A stretch of 23,040 nucleotides of DNA, from NCBI GenBank assembly GCA_030652345.1, contig JAUSAU010000050.1, positions 1 through 23,040 of the forward strand. Direction: 5' to 3'. The position numbers were made by a program, and so were the translations under genes. Origin of the DNA: Coriobacteriia bacterium (lineage in GTDB: Bacteria > Actinomycetota > Coriobacteriia > Anaerosomatales > PALSA-660). Shown here piece by piece: positions 1-7,497 of this stretch; within the stretch, counting starts at the first letter, position 1; each line of letters opens with the position of its first letter. The notes under the pieces are model-generated. The model saw only the letters and a list, made by a program, of their open reading frames with translations. It was not told where the DNA came from and made no database searches.

Positions 1-305
1 GCGATGAGGCGCAGCAGCTCGATGCTGCCGTTCGTGACGGTGATGAAGCGCTCGTCCACGCCCCAATGGGAGGAGAGCTTGCCGCGCAGGGCCTTGGCCG
101 CGCCGTCGGAGTAGCGGTTGAGGCGAGGCAGGACGGCCTTCATGGCCTCGAGTGCACGCGGGACCGGCCCGCAGGGATGTTCGTTGCTGGAGAGCTTGAG
201 CACGGTGTCGCGTCCGGTGCGCTCGCGCACCTCGCTCGCGCGCAGCCCCGGCTCGTACGGCTTCATGCCGTCGAGTTCCGGTCGTATGGCTGCGTCCCAG
301 TCCAC
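1..305 (-). CDS. HisC-like PLP-dependent aminotransferase, N-terminal part (partial)
   Basis: This is the first ~101 residues of a fold-type I aminotransferase that runs off the left edge of the window. The N-terminus resembles histidinol-phosphate aminotransferase: a KPYEPG opening, then LKLSSNEHPCGPVP, then LNRYSDG and TNGSIELLRLIA, corresponding to the family's LxxNENPxGP, RYPDG and GNGSDE segments. The lysine that binds PLP lies outside the window. I chose the GTG start at 305 because GGAGG sits about 9 bases upstream. The gene follows the CobC-like phosphatase by 22 bases and so is probably the last visible gene of the cobalamin operon. Context suggests an L-threonine-O-phosphate decarboxylase (CobD) that supplies aminopropanol phosphate, but the HGG motif typical of CobD N-termini is absent, so sequence favours HisC. 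The family call is firm; the substrate is open. Confidence 0.75.
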   Translation of the reverse strand, partial: MDWDAAIRPELDGMKPYEPGLRASEVRERTGRDTVLKLSSNEHPCGPVPRALEAMKAVLPRLNRYSDGAAKALRGKLSSHWGVDERFITVTNGSIELLRLI

Positions 306-327
306 GGCGCCCCCTCCGGGTGATGCG

Positions 328-1032
328 CTACGCGTCCGCGAGCTCGTCAGTAGCGTCGCGTGTAGGTGAGATTGTGGCGGTGAGCGGCGGCGATGGCAAG
401 ACGCTTCGCTCCAGCTCCCACGCGCAGGTGCCCGGGTGCTGGCCGAACGTCCGCAAGGTGCCGGCACCCTCCCACAGCGAGAGTGTCGCGACCGAGGCGT
501 TGGGGACGGCGAAGCGCCACGCACTGCGGTGCGGCAATCCGAGCCAGTGCGTCACGAGCGCACGTACGACCCCGCCATGCGCGACCACCGCGATGCGCGG
601 CCCGCACGTCTCGATCCGGCGAGCGCCCTCGGCGATCCGCTTCGCGAACGCGTGCCACGTCTCGCCGTCCCGGAACGGGGCCGACTCCGGCGGTCCGCCG
701 AGCAGGTCGATATCGACACCCCGCAGGGTCGCCTCGTCGTACGTGAGGCCTTCGGCGGCTCCGAAGTCGATCTCGGCGAGGGCGTCGTCGACGTGCAGCG
801 GCACGCCGGCCTGCGTGGCCGCGAGCTCCGCGACCGCGTGCGCGCGCGTACGCGGGCTCGTGTGCACGGAGGTGGGTCCCCACGCGGCGATACAGGCGGC
901 GAGATCGGCGCACTGGCGCTCACCGAGCTCCGTGAACGGCGACTCCCCCGTTCCGACGAAGCGGCCGTCGACGTTCGCGACCACCTGGGGATGGCGTGCG
1001 AGCAGTATCTCCACCGGCATAGCACCGCTCAC
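328..1032 (-). CDS. cobC: CobC-like alpha-ribazole phosphatase (histidine phosphatase family)
   Basis: This is a histidine phosphatase superfamily protein of 234 residues, expected to remove the 5'-phosphate of alpha-ribazole phosphate or adenosylcobalamin phosphate in nucleotide loop assembly. Visible landmarks are LLARHP (the catalytic His is residue 14), SPRTRA near 59-64, EIDFG with a nearby EG (about 87-95), and VVAHGG around 149-154 carrying the second His. The usual RHG reads RHP here, which is unusual. I favour the GTG start at 1032 because it overlaps the cobS stop as GTGA and has GGGAG about 10 bases upstream. The ATG at 1020 gives a more family-like N-terminus but has no good ribosome site. 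The location right after cobS supports the cobalamin role. A related phosphatase acting on another phosphate ester cannot be excluded. Confidence 0.8.
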   Translation of the reverse strand: MSGAMPVEILLARHPQVVANVDGRFVGTGESPFTELGERQCADLAACIAAWGPTSVHTSPRTRAHAVAELAATQAGVPLHVDDALAEIDFGAAEGLTYDEATLRGVDIDLLGGPPESAPFRDGETWHAFAKRIAEGARRIETCGPRIAVVAHGGVVRALVTHWLGLPHRSAWRFAVPNASVATLSLWEGAGTLRTFGQHPGTCAWELERSVLPSPPLTATISPTRDATDELADA

Positions 1033-1823
1033 GCGATCACCGCTCCCATCACCAGGACGACCGTCTCGACGATCAGTACGGTAGCGCCGAAGAGGTCGCC
1101 CGTCATCCCGCCGACAGGACGCGCCAGCAATCGGGGAACCGCCAGCGCTGCGAGCGCGACGCCGGCGACGAAAGCGCCCGCGACCGGCCACGGCGCCGGA
1201 AGCACGGTCACGCACAGCACGCACGCCGCCGCCCAGACGACGACATCGTAGAGTCCGGGACGCTCGATCGAGGAGAGGCCGAGGCCCTCGCGGCGCGCGG
1301 CGGGCATCGTCCACGCCGCGAGCGAGACGGCCGCGCGACCGGCGACCGGCGCCAGCAGGAGCGGCCACCACACGCCCTCGGCGACGAAGTCGGCGATGGC
1401 GCCGGCCTGGACGAGCGCGACCATGATCATCGCCGCGGCGCCGAACGAGCCGATACGGCTGTCGCGCATGATTTCGAGGCGTCGCTCGACCGTCTGCCCG
1501 CCCCAGATCCCGTCGAAGGTGTCCGCCAGCCCGTCCCAATGCAGGAAGCGCGTGAGGAGCGCCCAGCCGCTCACGACGAGCGCTCCCACGAGCAGCGCGC
1601 CCTTGACCGGCGCGTGGCCGACGGACCTGAGCACGAGCCACAGAGGCCCGGCAGCAAGCGCGCCGAGCAGCCACCCGACCCACGGGTACCACCCGACCGA
1701 GCGCGGCGGGCGTCCGTCCGGCCACACGCGCCCGAGCGGCAGCAGCGTGAGGAAGCCCACGGCTGCTGCCGCGTCGACGAGGGGGTTCGGGCGGGTGCGC
1801 CCGTCTTCGGTGGCGGCTGTCAC
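1029..1823 (-). CDS. cobS: Adenosylcobinamide-GDP ribazoletransferase (cobalamin synthase)
   Basis: CobS is a polytopic inner-membrane enzyme that joins adenosylcobinamide-GDP to alpha-ribazole (or its phosphate), completing the nucleotide loop of cobalamin. The 264-residue length is normal. The family motifs are visible: HWDGLADTFDG at about 95-105, which holds the metal-binding aspartates, and GGMTGD at about 238-243. Several hydrophobic stretches fit membrane helices. The GTG start at 1823 lies one base beyond the cobT TGA stop, and its own stop overlaps the next gene as GTGA, so all three are very likely translationally coupled. Confidence is high from motifs and context. Confidence 0.95.
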   Translation of the reverse strand: MTAATEDGRTRPNPLVDAAAAVGFLTLLPLGRVWPDGRPPRSVGWYPWVGWLLGALAAGPLWLVLRSVGHAPVKGALLVGALVVSGWALLTRFLHWDGLADTFDGIWGGQTVERRLEIMRDSRIGSFGAAAMIMVALVQAGAIADFVAEGVWWPLLLAPVAGRAAVSLAAWTMPAARREGLGLSSIERPGLYDVVVWAAACVLCVTVLPAPWPVAGAFVAGVALAALAVPRLLARPVGGMTGDLFGATVLIVETVVLVMGAVIA

Positions 1824-1824
1824 G

Positions 1825-2892
1825 TCACTCTTCGCGATCCGAGACGCCGGCTTCGGCGAAGGTCGCCATGCCGCTCATGACCGCGCAGCCGGCGTCGATG
1901 AGCTCCATGGCCAGTACCGCGCCGGTGCCTTCGCCGAGACGCATGTCGAGTTCGAGCACGGGCCGGATGCCGAGCGCCTCGAGCACGATGCGGTGCCCGG
2001 GCTCGGCGCTCCGGTGCGACGCGAAGATCCACGGCCGTGTGGCCGGTGCGAGACGCAGGGCGACCAGCGTGGCCGCGCCAGAGATGAAGCCGTCGGAGAC
2101 GACCGGGATGCCGTGGGCGGCAGCACCGATGACGACGCCCGCCAGTCCCGCGATCTCCAGGCCGCCGACCTTGGCCAGCACGTCGAGCGGGTCGGCGGGG
2201 TCGGGCGTGTTCACGGCGATCGCGCGGCGGATGACCTCGGCCTTGTGGCGGACGCCGTCCGCATCGAGTCCGGTCCCGGGACCGACGACATCGGCCGGGT
2301 CGACGCCGGTCAGGACCGCGGTGATGGCGGCCGACGCAGTCGTGTTCCCGATGCCCATGTCGCCCGTGGCGACGATGTCGAGGCCGTCATGCGCGAGCTT
2401 GGCGACCGTCTCGATGCCAACGCGGACGGCCTCGGCCGCCTCCTCGCGCGTCATCGCGGGACCCGTCGCCATGTTCTTCGTCCCATCGGCCACGCGCGCG
2501 GTGAAGACGCCGTCGGTCAGCGGCAGGGGGTTGGCCACACCGACGTCGACGACGATCACCTTCGCACCGGCGTGACGGGCGAGCTGGTTGATCGCGGCGC
2601 CGCCCGCGGCGAAGTTGGCGACCATCTGGGCCGTCACCTCGCTCGGATACGGCGAGATACCCTCGGCCGTCACACCGTGGTCGCCGGCCATCAGCACGAC
2701 CGCCTTGCGCTCCAGCGAGGGACGCTCGGTCGCCTGCAGGACGGCGATGCGCTGGGCGATCTCCTCGAGGTAGCCGAGCGAGCGAGGCGGCTTGGTGAGC
2801 GAGTCGAGCCGCGCCCACGCACGCTCCTCCCACAGCGGATCGGGGACCGGGATGGTTGCGATGGTGTCGTGCAGGTACTGTTCGTGAGTCAC
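1825..2892 (-). CDS. cobT: Nicotinate-nucleotide--dimethylbenzimidazole phosphoribosyltransferase
   Basis: CobT transfers phosphoribose from nicotinate mononucleotide to dimethylbenzimidazole or another lower-ligand base, giving alpha-ribazole phosphate. The 355-residue product has the family landmarks in order: LTKPPRSLG (32-40), MAGDHGVTAEGIS (about 68-80), GDMGIGNTT (177-185) and RLGEGTGA, with Glu321 in the place of the catalytic glutamate of the enterobacterial enzyme. The GTG start at 2892 is chosen over upstream codons in the same frame because AAAGGA lies 7 bases before it and because it overlaps the cobU stop as GTGA. Two steps downstream in the same pathway, CobS uses its product. 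No key residue appears to be missing. Confidence 0.96.
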   Translation of the reverse strand: MTHEQYLHDTIATIPVPDPLWEERAWARLDSLTKPPRSLGYLEEIAQRIAVLQATERPSLERKAVVLMAGDHGVTAEGISPYPSEVTAQMVANFAAGGAAINQLARHAGAKVIVVDVGVANPLPLTDGVFTARVADGTKNMATGPAMTREEAAEAVRVGIETVAKLAHDGLDIVATGDMGIGNTTASAAITAVLTGVDPADVVGPGTGLDADGVRHKAEVIRRAIAVNTPDPADPLDVLAKVGGLEIAGLAGVVIGAAAHGIPVVSDGFISGAATLVALRLAPATRPWIFASHRSAEPGHRIVLEALGIRPVLELDMRLGEGTGAVLAMELIDAGCAVMSGMATFAEAGVSDREE

Positions 2893-3476
2893 GGACGGTC
2901 CTTTCGTGGGGCCGTCGGCCACGCGGGCGCGGACGGCAGGGTCTTCAGGTCGAGGTAGCGGCCATCCACGACGAGATACGCCGCGTCGGCCTTGTCGATC
3001 AGCGCGCGGTTCGCACGCCCGAGCAGGTCGCGGAAGAGGCGGCCGGACGCGGAGGGCGGGACCACGCCCCAGCCGACCTCGTTGGTGACGATGATGGTGT
3101 CGCCGGTCCGACGCATGAGCGCGTTGATGATCCCGTCGACGCGTGACTTCGCGCCGCTCTCGTCCATCGCCCGCGCCATCTCGGACTCCCCGACGGCCTC
3201 GTAGCAGATCTGACCGACGAGCGTCGCCATGCAGTCGAGCACGAGCACTGCGTCGTGCGGGACAGCCGCGACCCAGGCGCGGTCGGCGTCGACCTCCCGC
3301 GTCTCCCAACCCTCGGGGCGCTCGCCACGATGCGCGCGGATGCGACGACGCATCTCCTCGTCACCCTGCCATCCCGAGGCGCACACGACCACGGGCGAGC
3401 CGAGACTCGCGGCCAGCCTCTCCGCAGCCGCGGACTTCCCGCTCCGCACGGGTCCGGTGATCACGACCAGACTCAT
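2889..3476 (-). CDS. cobU: Adenosylcobinamide kinase / adenosylcobinamide-phosphate guanylyltransferase
   Basis: CobU phosphorylates adenosylcobinamide and then transfers GMP to it, giving adenosylcobinamide-GDP for CobS. The 195-residue product starts with the P-loop GPVRSGKS (8-15). A segment RIRAHRGERPEGWETRE (about 45-61) contains His49, at the place of the histidine that becomes guanylylated in the Salmonella enzyme. TNEVGWGVVPPS (about 131-142) is a further strong family signature. The ATG at 3476 overlaps the stop of the upstream ABC ATPase gene as ATGA; an in-frame extension upstream has no family resemblance. The C-terminus carries about 15 residues beyond the usual end (PSAPAWPTAPRKDRP), probably a harmless tail. 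Confidence 0.95.
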   Translation of the reverse strand: MSLVVITGPVRSGKSAAAERLAASLGSPVVVCASGWQGDEEMRRRIRAHRGERPEGWETREVDADRAWVAAVPHDAVLVLDCMATLVGQICYEAVGESEMARAMDESGAKSRVDGIINALMRRTGDTIIVTNEVGWGVVPPSASGRLFRDLLGRANRALIDKADAAYLVVDGRYLDLKTLPSAPAWPTAPRKDRP

Positions 3477-4720
3477 CGGCTTGCGACCTCCTCGACGCAT
3501 CGGATGACATCGCGTTGATCCGGGCACGAGAGCGAGCCCGTGCGCGACAGGTGCTCCCACAGGTTCGCTGCCTGACAGCGGGTGAAGTCCATCTCGGGCG
3601 TGAGCTCGCCCACGAGCACGACGCGCTCCCCGACGCGGGCGGCGGCGCGCAGGTTCCCGACGTTGGCGGTCCCGAAGGGAGTCGCGGCCACCACGACGAC
3701 ATCCGCGTCGCGACAGGCCTTCTCGACGATCCGCTCCTGCTCGTCCGACATGGCGCCGTAGGGCTCGAGTGGTGTGTACGCCAGGCCGAGCGCGTCCGCG
3801 ACCTTGTGGTCGGTATCCCCCACGGCGAGCGCGCCGGCCGCCACGTCGAAGCCTGCTAGCACGAGGCGACGCATGATCGCGGCGCCGGTGCCGGAGCCCG
3901 AGATGACGACGACCTTCGCTCGAGTGGACTCCGATCGGTCCTTCGTGCGCACGACGGGAAGGACCTGCACCGCACCGGTGACCGGGTCGGTCCCGATGAC
4001 CGCGGCGACGCCGAAGACCCGCGCCAGCGCCTCCCCGGTCAGCACGGCATCGGGTGCCGCAGCCGCTTCCAGACGCCCGTCGTGGACCACGGCGAGCCGG
4101 TCCGCGTAGCGCGCGGCCATGTCGAGGTCGTGGAAGACCGCGAGGACCGCGAGGCCGTCGTCGGCGAGGGAGCGGATCAGGTCGAGCACCTGAAGGCGGT
4201 GGTTGAGGTCGAGGTGGCTCGTCGGCTCGTCGAGCAGGAGCACGGACGGTTCCTGAGCGAGCGCCTGCGCGAGCGTGAGGCGCTGCAGGTCGCCGCCCGA
4301 GAGCGTGTCGACCGCCTGCTCCGCCAGCCGCCCTGTGTCGGTGAGTTCGAGCGCCCGGTCCACCACGGCGCGGTCGGCCGCAGCGAGTCCGCCGAAGCGC
4401 GAGACGTGCGCGTGCCGGCCCATCTCGACGAACTGCCGAGCGGAGAACGAGAACGACGCCGCGACAGTCTGCGGAAGCACCGCCACCATCCGGGCGAGCT
4501 CGAGGCGCGAATAGCCGCCGACCTCCCGCCCGTCCACGGTGATCGCGCCGCCGAGGATCCTGGCGCCGCCGGTCACCGAGCGGACGAGCGTCGTCTTGCC
4601 CGCACCGTTCGGACCCACGAGACCGACGATCTCACCCGCGGCGACGTCGAGCGACGCGCCGCGCACGACCGCGTCGGCGTATCCGACGTCCGCGCCCTCG
4701 TAGCGCAGGATCCCGCTCAC
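3473..4720 (-). CDS. btuD: Corrinoid ABC transporter ATPase (BtuD/FecE type) with an extra C-terminal domain
   Basis: Residues 1-250 form a complete ABC ATPase of the iron-siderophore/B12 type: Walker A GPNGAGKT (36-43), signature LSGGD (140-144), Walker B LLLDEP (161-166) and an H-loop histidine at 197. It should power BtuC for corrinoid import. The protein is 415 residues, whereas BtuD/FecE proteins are usually about 250-270. After a short polar linker (about 256-267), residues 268-415 form an additional alpha/beta domain that begins KVVVISGSGTGAAIM and later contains DADVVVVAATPFGTANVGN, resembling a glycine-rich Rossmann-like fold. I do not recognise its function. The GTG start at 4720 has GGAGG 6 bases upstream and overlaps the btuC stop as GTGA. 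The gene symbol rests on context, since FecE, FhuC and BtuD proteins look alike. Confidence 0.88.
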   Translation of the reverse strand: MSGILRYEGADVGYADAVVRGASLDVAAGEIVGLVGPNGAGKTTLVRSVTGGARILGGAITVDGREVGGYSRLELARMVAVLPQTVAASFSFSARQFVEMGRHAHVSRFGGLAAADRAVVDRALELTDTGRLAEQAVDTLSGGDLQRLTLAQALAQEPSVLLLDEPTSHLDLNHRLQVLDLIRSLADDGLAVLAVFHDLDMAARYADRLAVVHDGRLEAAAAPDAVLTGEALARVFGVAAVIGTDPVTGAVQVLPVVRTKDRSESTRAKVVVISGSGTGAAIMRRLVLAGFDVAAGALAVGDTDHKVADALGLAYTPLEPYGAMSDEQERIVEKACRDADVVVVAATPFGTANVGNLRAAARVGERVVLVGELTPEMDFTRCQAANLWEHLSRTGSLSCPDQRDVIRCVEEVASR

Positions 4721-5739
4721 GATGCACCTCCGCGCGCCCGCATGAGCAGCCACACGAACACCGGGCCGCCCGCCAGCGCCGTGATGATCCCGACGGGAAG
4801 CTCCACGGGCGCCAGGACCGTACGCGCGACCAGATCGGCGAGCACCATGACGATCCCGCCCGACAGGACCGACGCGGGCAGCAGCAGTCGGTGATCGGGC
4901 CCGAGCACGAGCCGCGCGGCATGCGGCGTCATCAGCCCGACGAACCCGATGAGCCCGGAGACCGACACCGCCGCGCTCACGAGCAGCGACGCCGCCGCGA
5001 GGATGACCCGCTTGAAGCGTTCGACGTCCACGCCGAGCTCGCCGGCGCGTTCGTCGCCGAGCAGCATGATGTTGAGCTCACGGGCGTAGAGCAGCGGCAC
5101 GACGAGGCCGGCGGCGAGCATCGCACCCACGACGCCGGCCTGCTGCCACGACGCCGACTGCAACCCGCCCATCATCCAGAAGACGATCCGCGACATCTGC
5201 TCCCGTCGGACCACGAGCACGAACGACGTGAGCGCCGAGAGCGTGTAGGAGATCGCGACGCCCGCGAGCAGCAGCGACAGCGTGTCCATGACGCCGCGGC
5301 GCGTGGCGATGGTCGCCACGAGCACGATCGTCGCAAGCGCACCGACGAACGCCGCCGCCGGGACGCCGACCACCGAGATCGCTCCGACGCCGAGGAACGC
5401 CAGCGCGAGCGCTGCGCCGAGCCCCGCGCCAGACGAGACACCGAGGATGTAGGGATCCGCCAGCGCGTTGCGGAAGAGCGCCTGATAGAGCACGCCCGCC
5501 GCCGCGAGGCACATCCCCACGAGCGCCGCGAGTACCACGCGCGGCATCCGCAGGTCGATGATGAGCGAATCGTCCGAGGTCAGCGGCACGCCGCTGACCG
5601 CACGGCCGATCGCCGCGACCACGTCGCCCGGGGCCACCGGCACCGCGCCGAACGCCATCCCCGCGACGAGTGCGGCGAGCAGCAGCGCGCCGAGCCCGAT
5701 CAGCGTGAACACCGTTCTGCGGATGCCGGTACGGCCCAT
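4717..5739 (-). CDS. btuC: Corrinoid ABC transporter permease (BtuC/FecCD family)
   Basis: This is a FecCD-family permease of 340 residues, the normal length, with about ten hydrophobic segments. Family hallmarks include RMPRVVLAALVG near the first third, QALFRNALADPYILGVSSGA shortly after, and GFVGLMTPHAARLVLG in the C-terminal third, which includes the region that couples to the ATPase. It should form the membrane channel for corrinoids delivered by BtuF. The ATG at 5739 has a strong GGGAGGG ribosome site; a longer in-frame extension upstream would run into the end of btuF and looks non-coding. The gene sits 16 bases after btuF and overlaps the ATPase gene, so the three form one transporter unit. 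The riboswitch upstream supports corrinoid rather than siderophore as substrate. Confidence 0.93.
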   Translation of the reverse strand: MGRTGIRRTVFTLIGLGALLLAALVAGMAFGAVPVAPGDVVAAIGRAVSGVPLTSDDSLIIDLRMPRVVLAALVGMCLAAAGVLYQALFRNALADPYILGVSSGAGLGAALALAFLGVGAISVVGVPAAAFVGALATIVLVATIATRRGVMDTLSLLLAGVAISYTLSALTSFVLVVRREQMSRIVFWMMGGLQSASWQQAGVVGAMLAAGLVVPLLYARELNIMLLGDERAGELGVDVERFKRVILAAASLLVSAAVSVSGLIGFVGLMTPHAARLVLGPDHRLLLPASVLSGGIVMVLADLVARTVLAPVELPVGIITALAGGPVFVWLLMRARGGAS

Positions 5740-5755
5740 GTGAGTCCCTCCCGCG

Positions 5756-6697
5756 CTACTTGAACGCGTCCGGATGCAGCGCGGCCGCGATCTGGCGCAC
5801 GCCGTCCACCACACGAGGTCCGGGGCGCGAGACGAGGTTGTCATCGAGGGCGTAGACGCGTCCCGCCTTCACAGCGGGCAACAACGCGAACCCGGGTCGG
5901 GCGGCGAGCGCCTTGGCGTCCCCGATCGAGGTGAGCGTACCCAGGTAGACCTCGGGACGGTCCTTCACGAGCTGCTCGACCGAGTAGCCGACGTAGTCCT
6001 TCTGGGTGACGACGTTGCGGCCGCCCGCGCTCGTGATCAGATCGTCGATGAGCGTGCCGGTGCCCGCCGTGAACAGGGGGTTCCAGCCGATCTCGACGAA
6101 CGCGCTCACGCGCGGAGCCGAACCGACCTTCGCCGTGATCTGCGCGAGGTCGGCCTCCATCTTCGAGACGACCTGCTCCCCCTTCGCGCTCACGCCGGCG
6201 ACGCGCGCGATCGCGCGGATGGCCGTGAAGACACCCTTGAGGTCCTTCGGATCGACCACGACGACCTTCGCGCCGACGCCTTCGAGCTTCGCGATCACGT
6301 CGGCCTGCACGCCGCCGGTCACGAGAACGACGTCCGGCTTGGCAGCAGCGACCGCCTCCATGTTCGGGGTCGTGAAGTCGCCCATCTTGGCGATGGAGGT
6401 CACCTGCTGCGGGTAGTCGTCGTACGTCGTGACCCCGACGACACGGTCGAGCAGCCCGAGCGAATAGCAGATCTCGGTGTTGGCCGGCGCCAGCGAGACG
6501 ATCCGCTTCGGCTCGCCATCGATCGTGACCGCGCGACCGGCGTCATCGGTGATCGTCATCGGATACGCCGCGCCAGTGGCTGCGGGCGCAGCGGCGGGCG
6601 CCGCCTTCTGCGCAGGTGCGCATCCCGCCATCGAGACGAGCGCGAGCGCGATGGCGAGCACTGCCACTCCGAACCGTGCGTTCTTCCTGTGGTGCAT
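5756..6697 (-). CDS. btuF: Corrinoid-binding lipoprotein of the ABC transporter (BtuF type)
   Basis: This is a 313-residue substrate-binding protein of the periplasmic-binding type III family. The N-terminus has Lys/Arg residues, a hydrophobic stretch and the lipobox-like MAGC with Cys26 as probable lipid anchor, followed by an Ala/Pro-rich linker. The mature part has RIVSLAPANTEICYSLGL, PDVVLVTGG and a long central helix linking two lobes, as expected. It should capture corrinoids on the outer face of the membrane and pass them to BtuC. The ATG at 6697 (GGAAGGA nearby) is chosen because it gives a proper signal peptide; the longer open frame would run through the hairpin of the leader. It is the first gene after the cobalamin riboswitch. 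Confidence 0.92.
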   Translation of the reverse strand: MHHRKNARFGVAVLAIALALVSMAGCAPAQKAAPAAAPAATGAAYPMTITDDAGRAVTIDGEPKRIVSLAPANTEICYSLGLLDRVVGVTTYDDYPQQVTSIAKMGDFTTPNMEAVAAAKPDVVLVTGGVQADVIAKLEGVGAKVVVVDPKDLKGVFTAIRAIARVAGVSAKGEQVVSKMEADLAQITAKVGSAPRVSAFVEIGWNPLFTAGTGTLIDDLITSAGGRNVVTQKDYVGYSVEQLVKDRPEVYLGTLTSIGDAKALAARPGFALLPAVKAGRVYALDDNLVSRPGPRVVDGVRQIAAALHPDAFK

Positions 6698-6779
6698 GGT
6701 CTTCCTTCCGTCGTTCCGGGCTACTCCGCGGCCCACTCCGCCCGCACGTCTGAGAAGCGAGGCGGATCGGAGAACGCGA

Positions 6780-6807
6780 ACGGCCCCCGCTGGTGGGCGG
6801 GGGCCGT
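6780..6807 (-). terminator. Perfect hairpin between riboswitch and btuF, probable attenuator
   Basis: Two arms of 11 bases (6780-6790 and 6797-6807) are exact reverse complements around a 6-base loop, almost all G-C pairs. On the minus strand it lies about 100 bases after the riboswitch core and about 80 bases before the btuF start, the place of an expression platform. The sequence after the stem (GTTCGCGTTCTCC) has only scattered Ts, so it would be a terminator without a clear U-tract, or a structure acting in another way. The structure is certain; its role is inferred. Confidence 0.55.
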
Positions 6808-6904
6808 CTCGGAAGGGTGTCCGTGTCATGAGGAGGCTCGTGGTGCCGGCTGAGCCTGATCGACGCGGGCCTTGTTCCTCGAAGGCCTCGACGTGCGGTC
6901 GCTC

Positions 6905-7042
6905 CCGGCGGGCAGGTCTCCTGGCTTAGAGGCGCGCAAGCGGCCTCATCACAGTTGCGGGACAGCGCCGGATTCTCACCGGCTTCCCTATTCTCCCGAT
7001 CCGCGGCCTCGACGAAGAGGTCGCATGCGGGCACCCGACGGG
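6905..7042 (-). ncRNA. Cobalamin riboswitch aptamer
   Basis: On the minus strand the conserved blocks of the cobalamin (B12-box) riboswitch appear in the right order: a 5' P1 element with GGGTGCCC near 7036-7029, then GGGAAGCCGGTGAGAATCCG ending near 6970, then GTCCCGCAACTGTGA (about 6963-6949), and finally GCCAGGAGACCTGCC (6925-6911), whose end can pair with the 5' element. It precedes btuF-btuC-btuD-cobUTS, exactly the kind of operon this riboswitch controls. Binding of adenosylcobalamin would be expected to lower expression. The exact ends are approximate. Confidence 0.95.
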
Positions 7043-7071
7043 GTGTGCGTGATGCGGTTGTGAACGTGACG

Positions 7072-7101
7072 AGTGTAGCGGGAGGCGGGACGTGGCGGAA
7101 G
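7072..7101 (-). promoter_or_regulatory. Weak candidate promoter for the riboswitch operon
   Basis: On the minus strand TACACT (7077-7072) resembles a -10 box, and TTCCGC 17 bases upstream is a poor -35 match. It lies about 30 bases before the start of the aptamer, the right place for the transcript start. Support is positional plus a partial consensus only. Nothing else recognisable lies between here and the end of the toxin gene at 7201. Confidence 0.25.
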
Positions 7102-7200
7102 GGGGGCGAGTGCAACCTCCGGGTCACGAGACGCGAACTGCGCCACGCTCGCGGCGTAGATCGAGCGCTCAGTGCTGAACCCGGGCTGTCGGCCGTCGAG

Positions 7201-7497
7201 TCAGTCGCCCGACAAGTCTTCCTCACCGACAAGTTCGCTGCCCCGCCGCACGGAGAGCACCTCGACATCGGCCCTGATCTGGTAGAAGACCCGGTACGCC
7301 CCAAAGACAAGCTCGCGAACTCCGACAGCCCGCGGCTCACGCGATGCTTTGCCGCTGAGCGGGAACTCGCCCAGTCGTTCCACGGCGTCGAAGAGCTCCA
7401 GCGTCCAGTTGACCGCAGCCTCGCCGTTGTCCTGCGCGATGAACAGCGCTATCTCCTCGACGCGGCCCAGCGCACGATCAGACCAGATGACCCTCAC
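7201..7497 (-). CDS. RelE/ParE-family toxin of a type II toxin-antitoxin pair
   Basis: This is a 98-residue protein of the RelE/ParE superfamily: a compact alpha/beta protein with helix-rich N-terminus (WSDRALGRVEEIALFI), the FPLSGKASREP segment, then the beta strands ELVFGAYRVFYQI and VEVLSVRRGSE. Members either cut mRNA at the ribosome or poison gyrase; the sequence alone does not tell me which. The GTG start at 7497 overlaps the antitoxin stop as GTGA, so toxin translation is coupled to antitoxin translation. It is probably a plasmid-type or chromosomal stabilising module placed just upstream of the cobalamin operon. It looks intact. Confidence 0.88.
   Translation of the reverse strand: MRVIWSDRALGRVEEIALFIAQDNGEAAVNWTLELFDAVERLGEFPLSGKASREPRAVGVRELVFGAYRVFYQIRADVEVLSVRRGSELVGEEDLSGD

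Noticed and set aside
328..1725. A 465-codon minus frame covering cobS and the CobC-like gene
   Set aside because: Only the part from 1032 down encodes the phosphatase. The upstream part is Arg-rich shadow sequence overlapping cobS in another frame.
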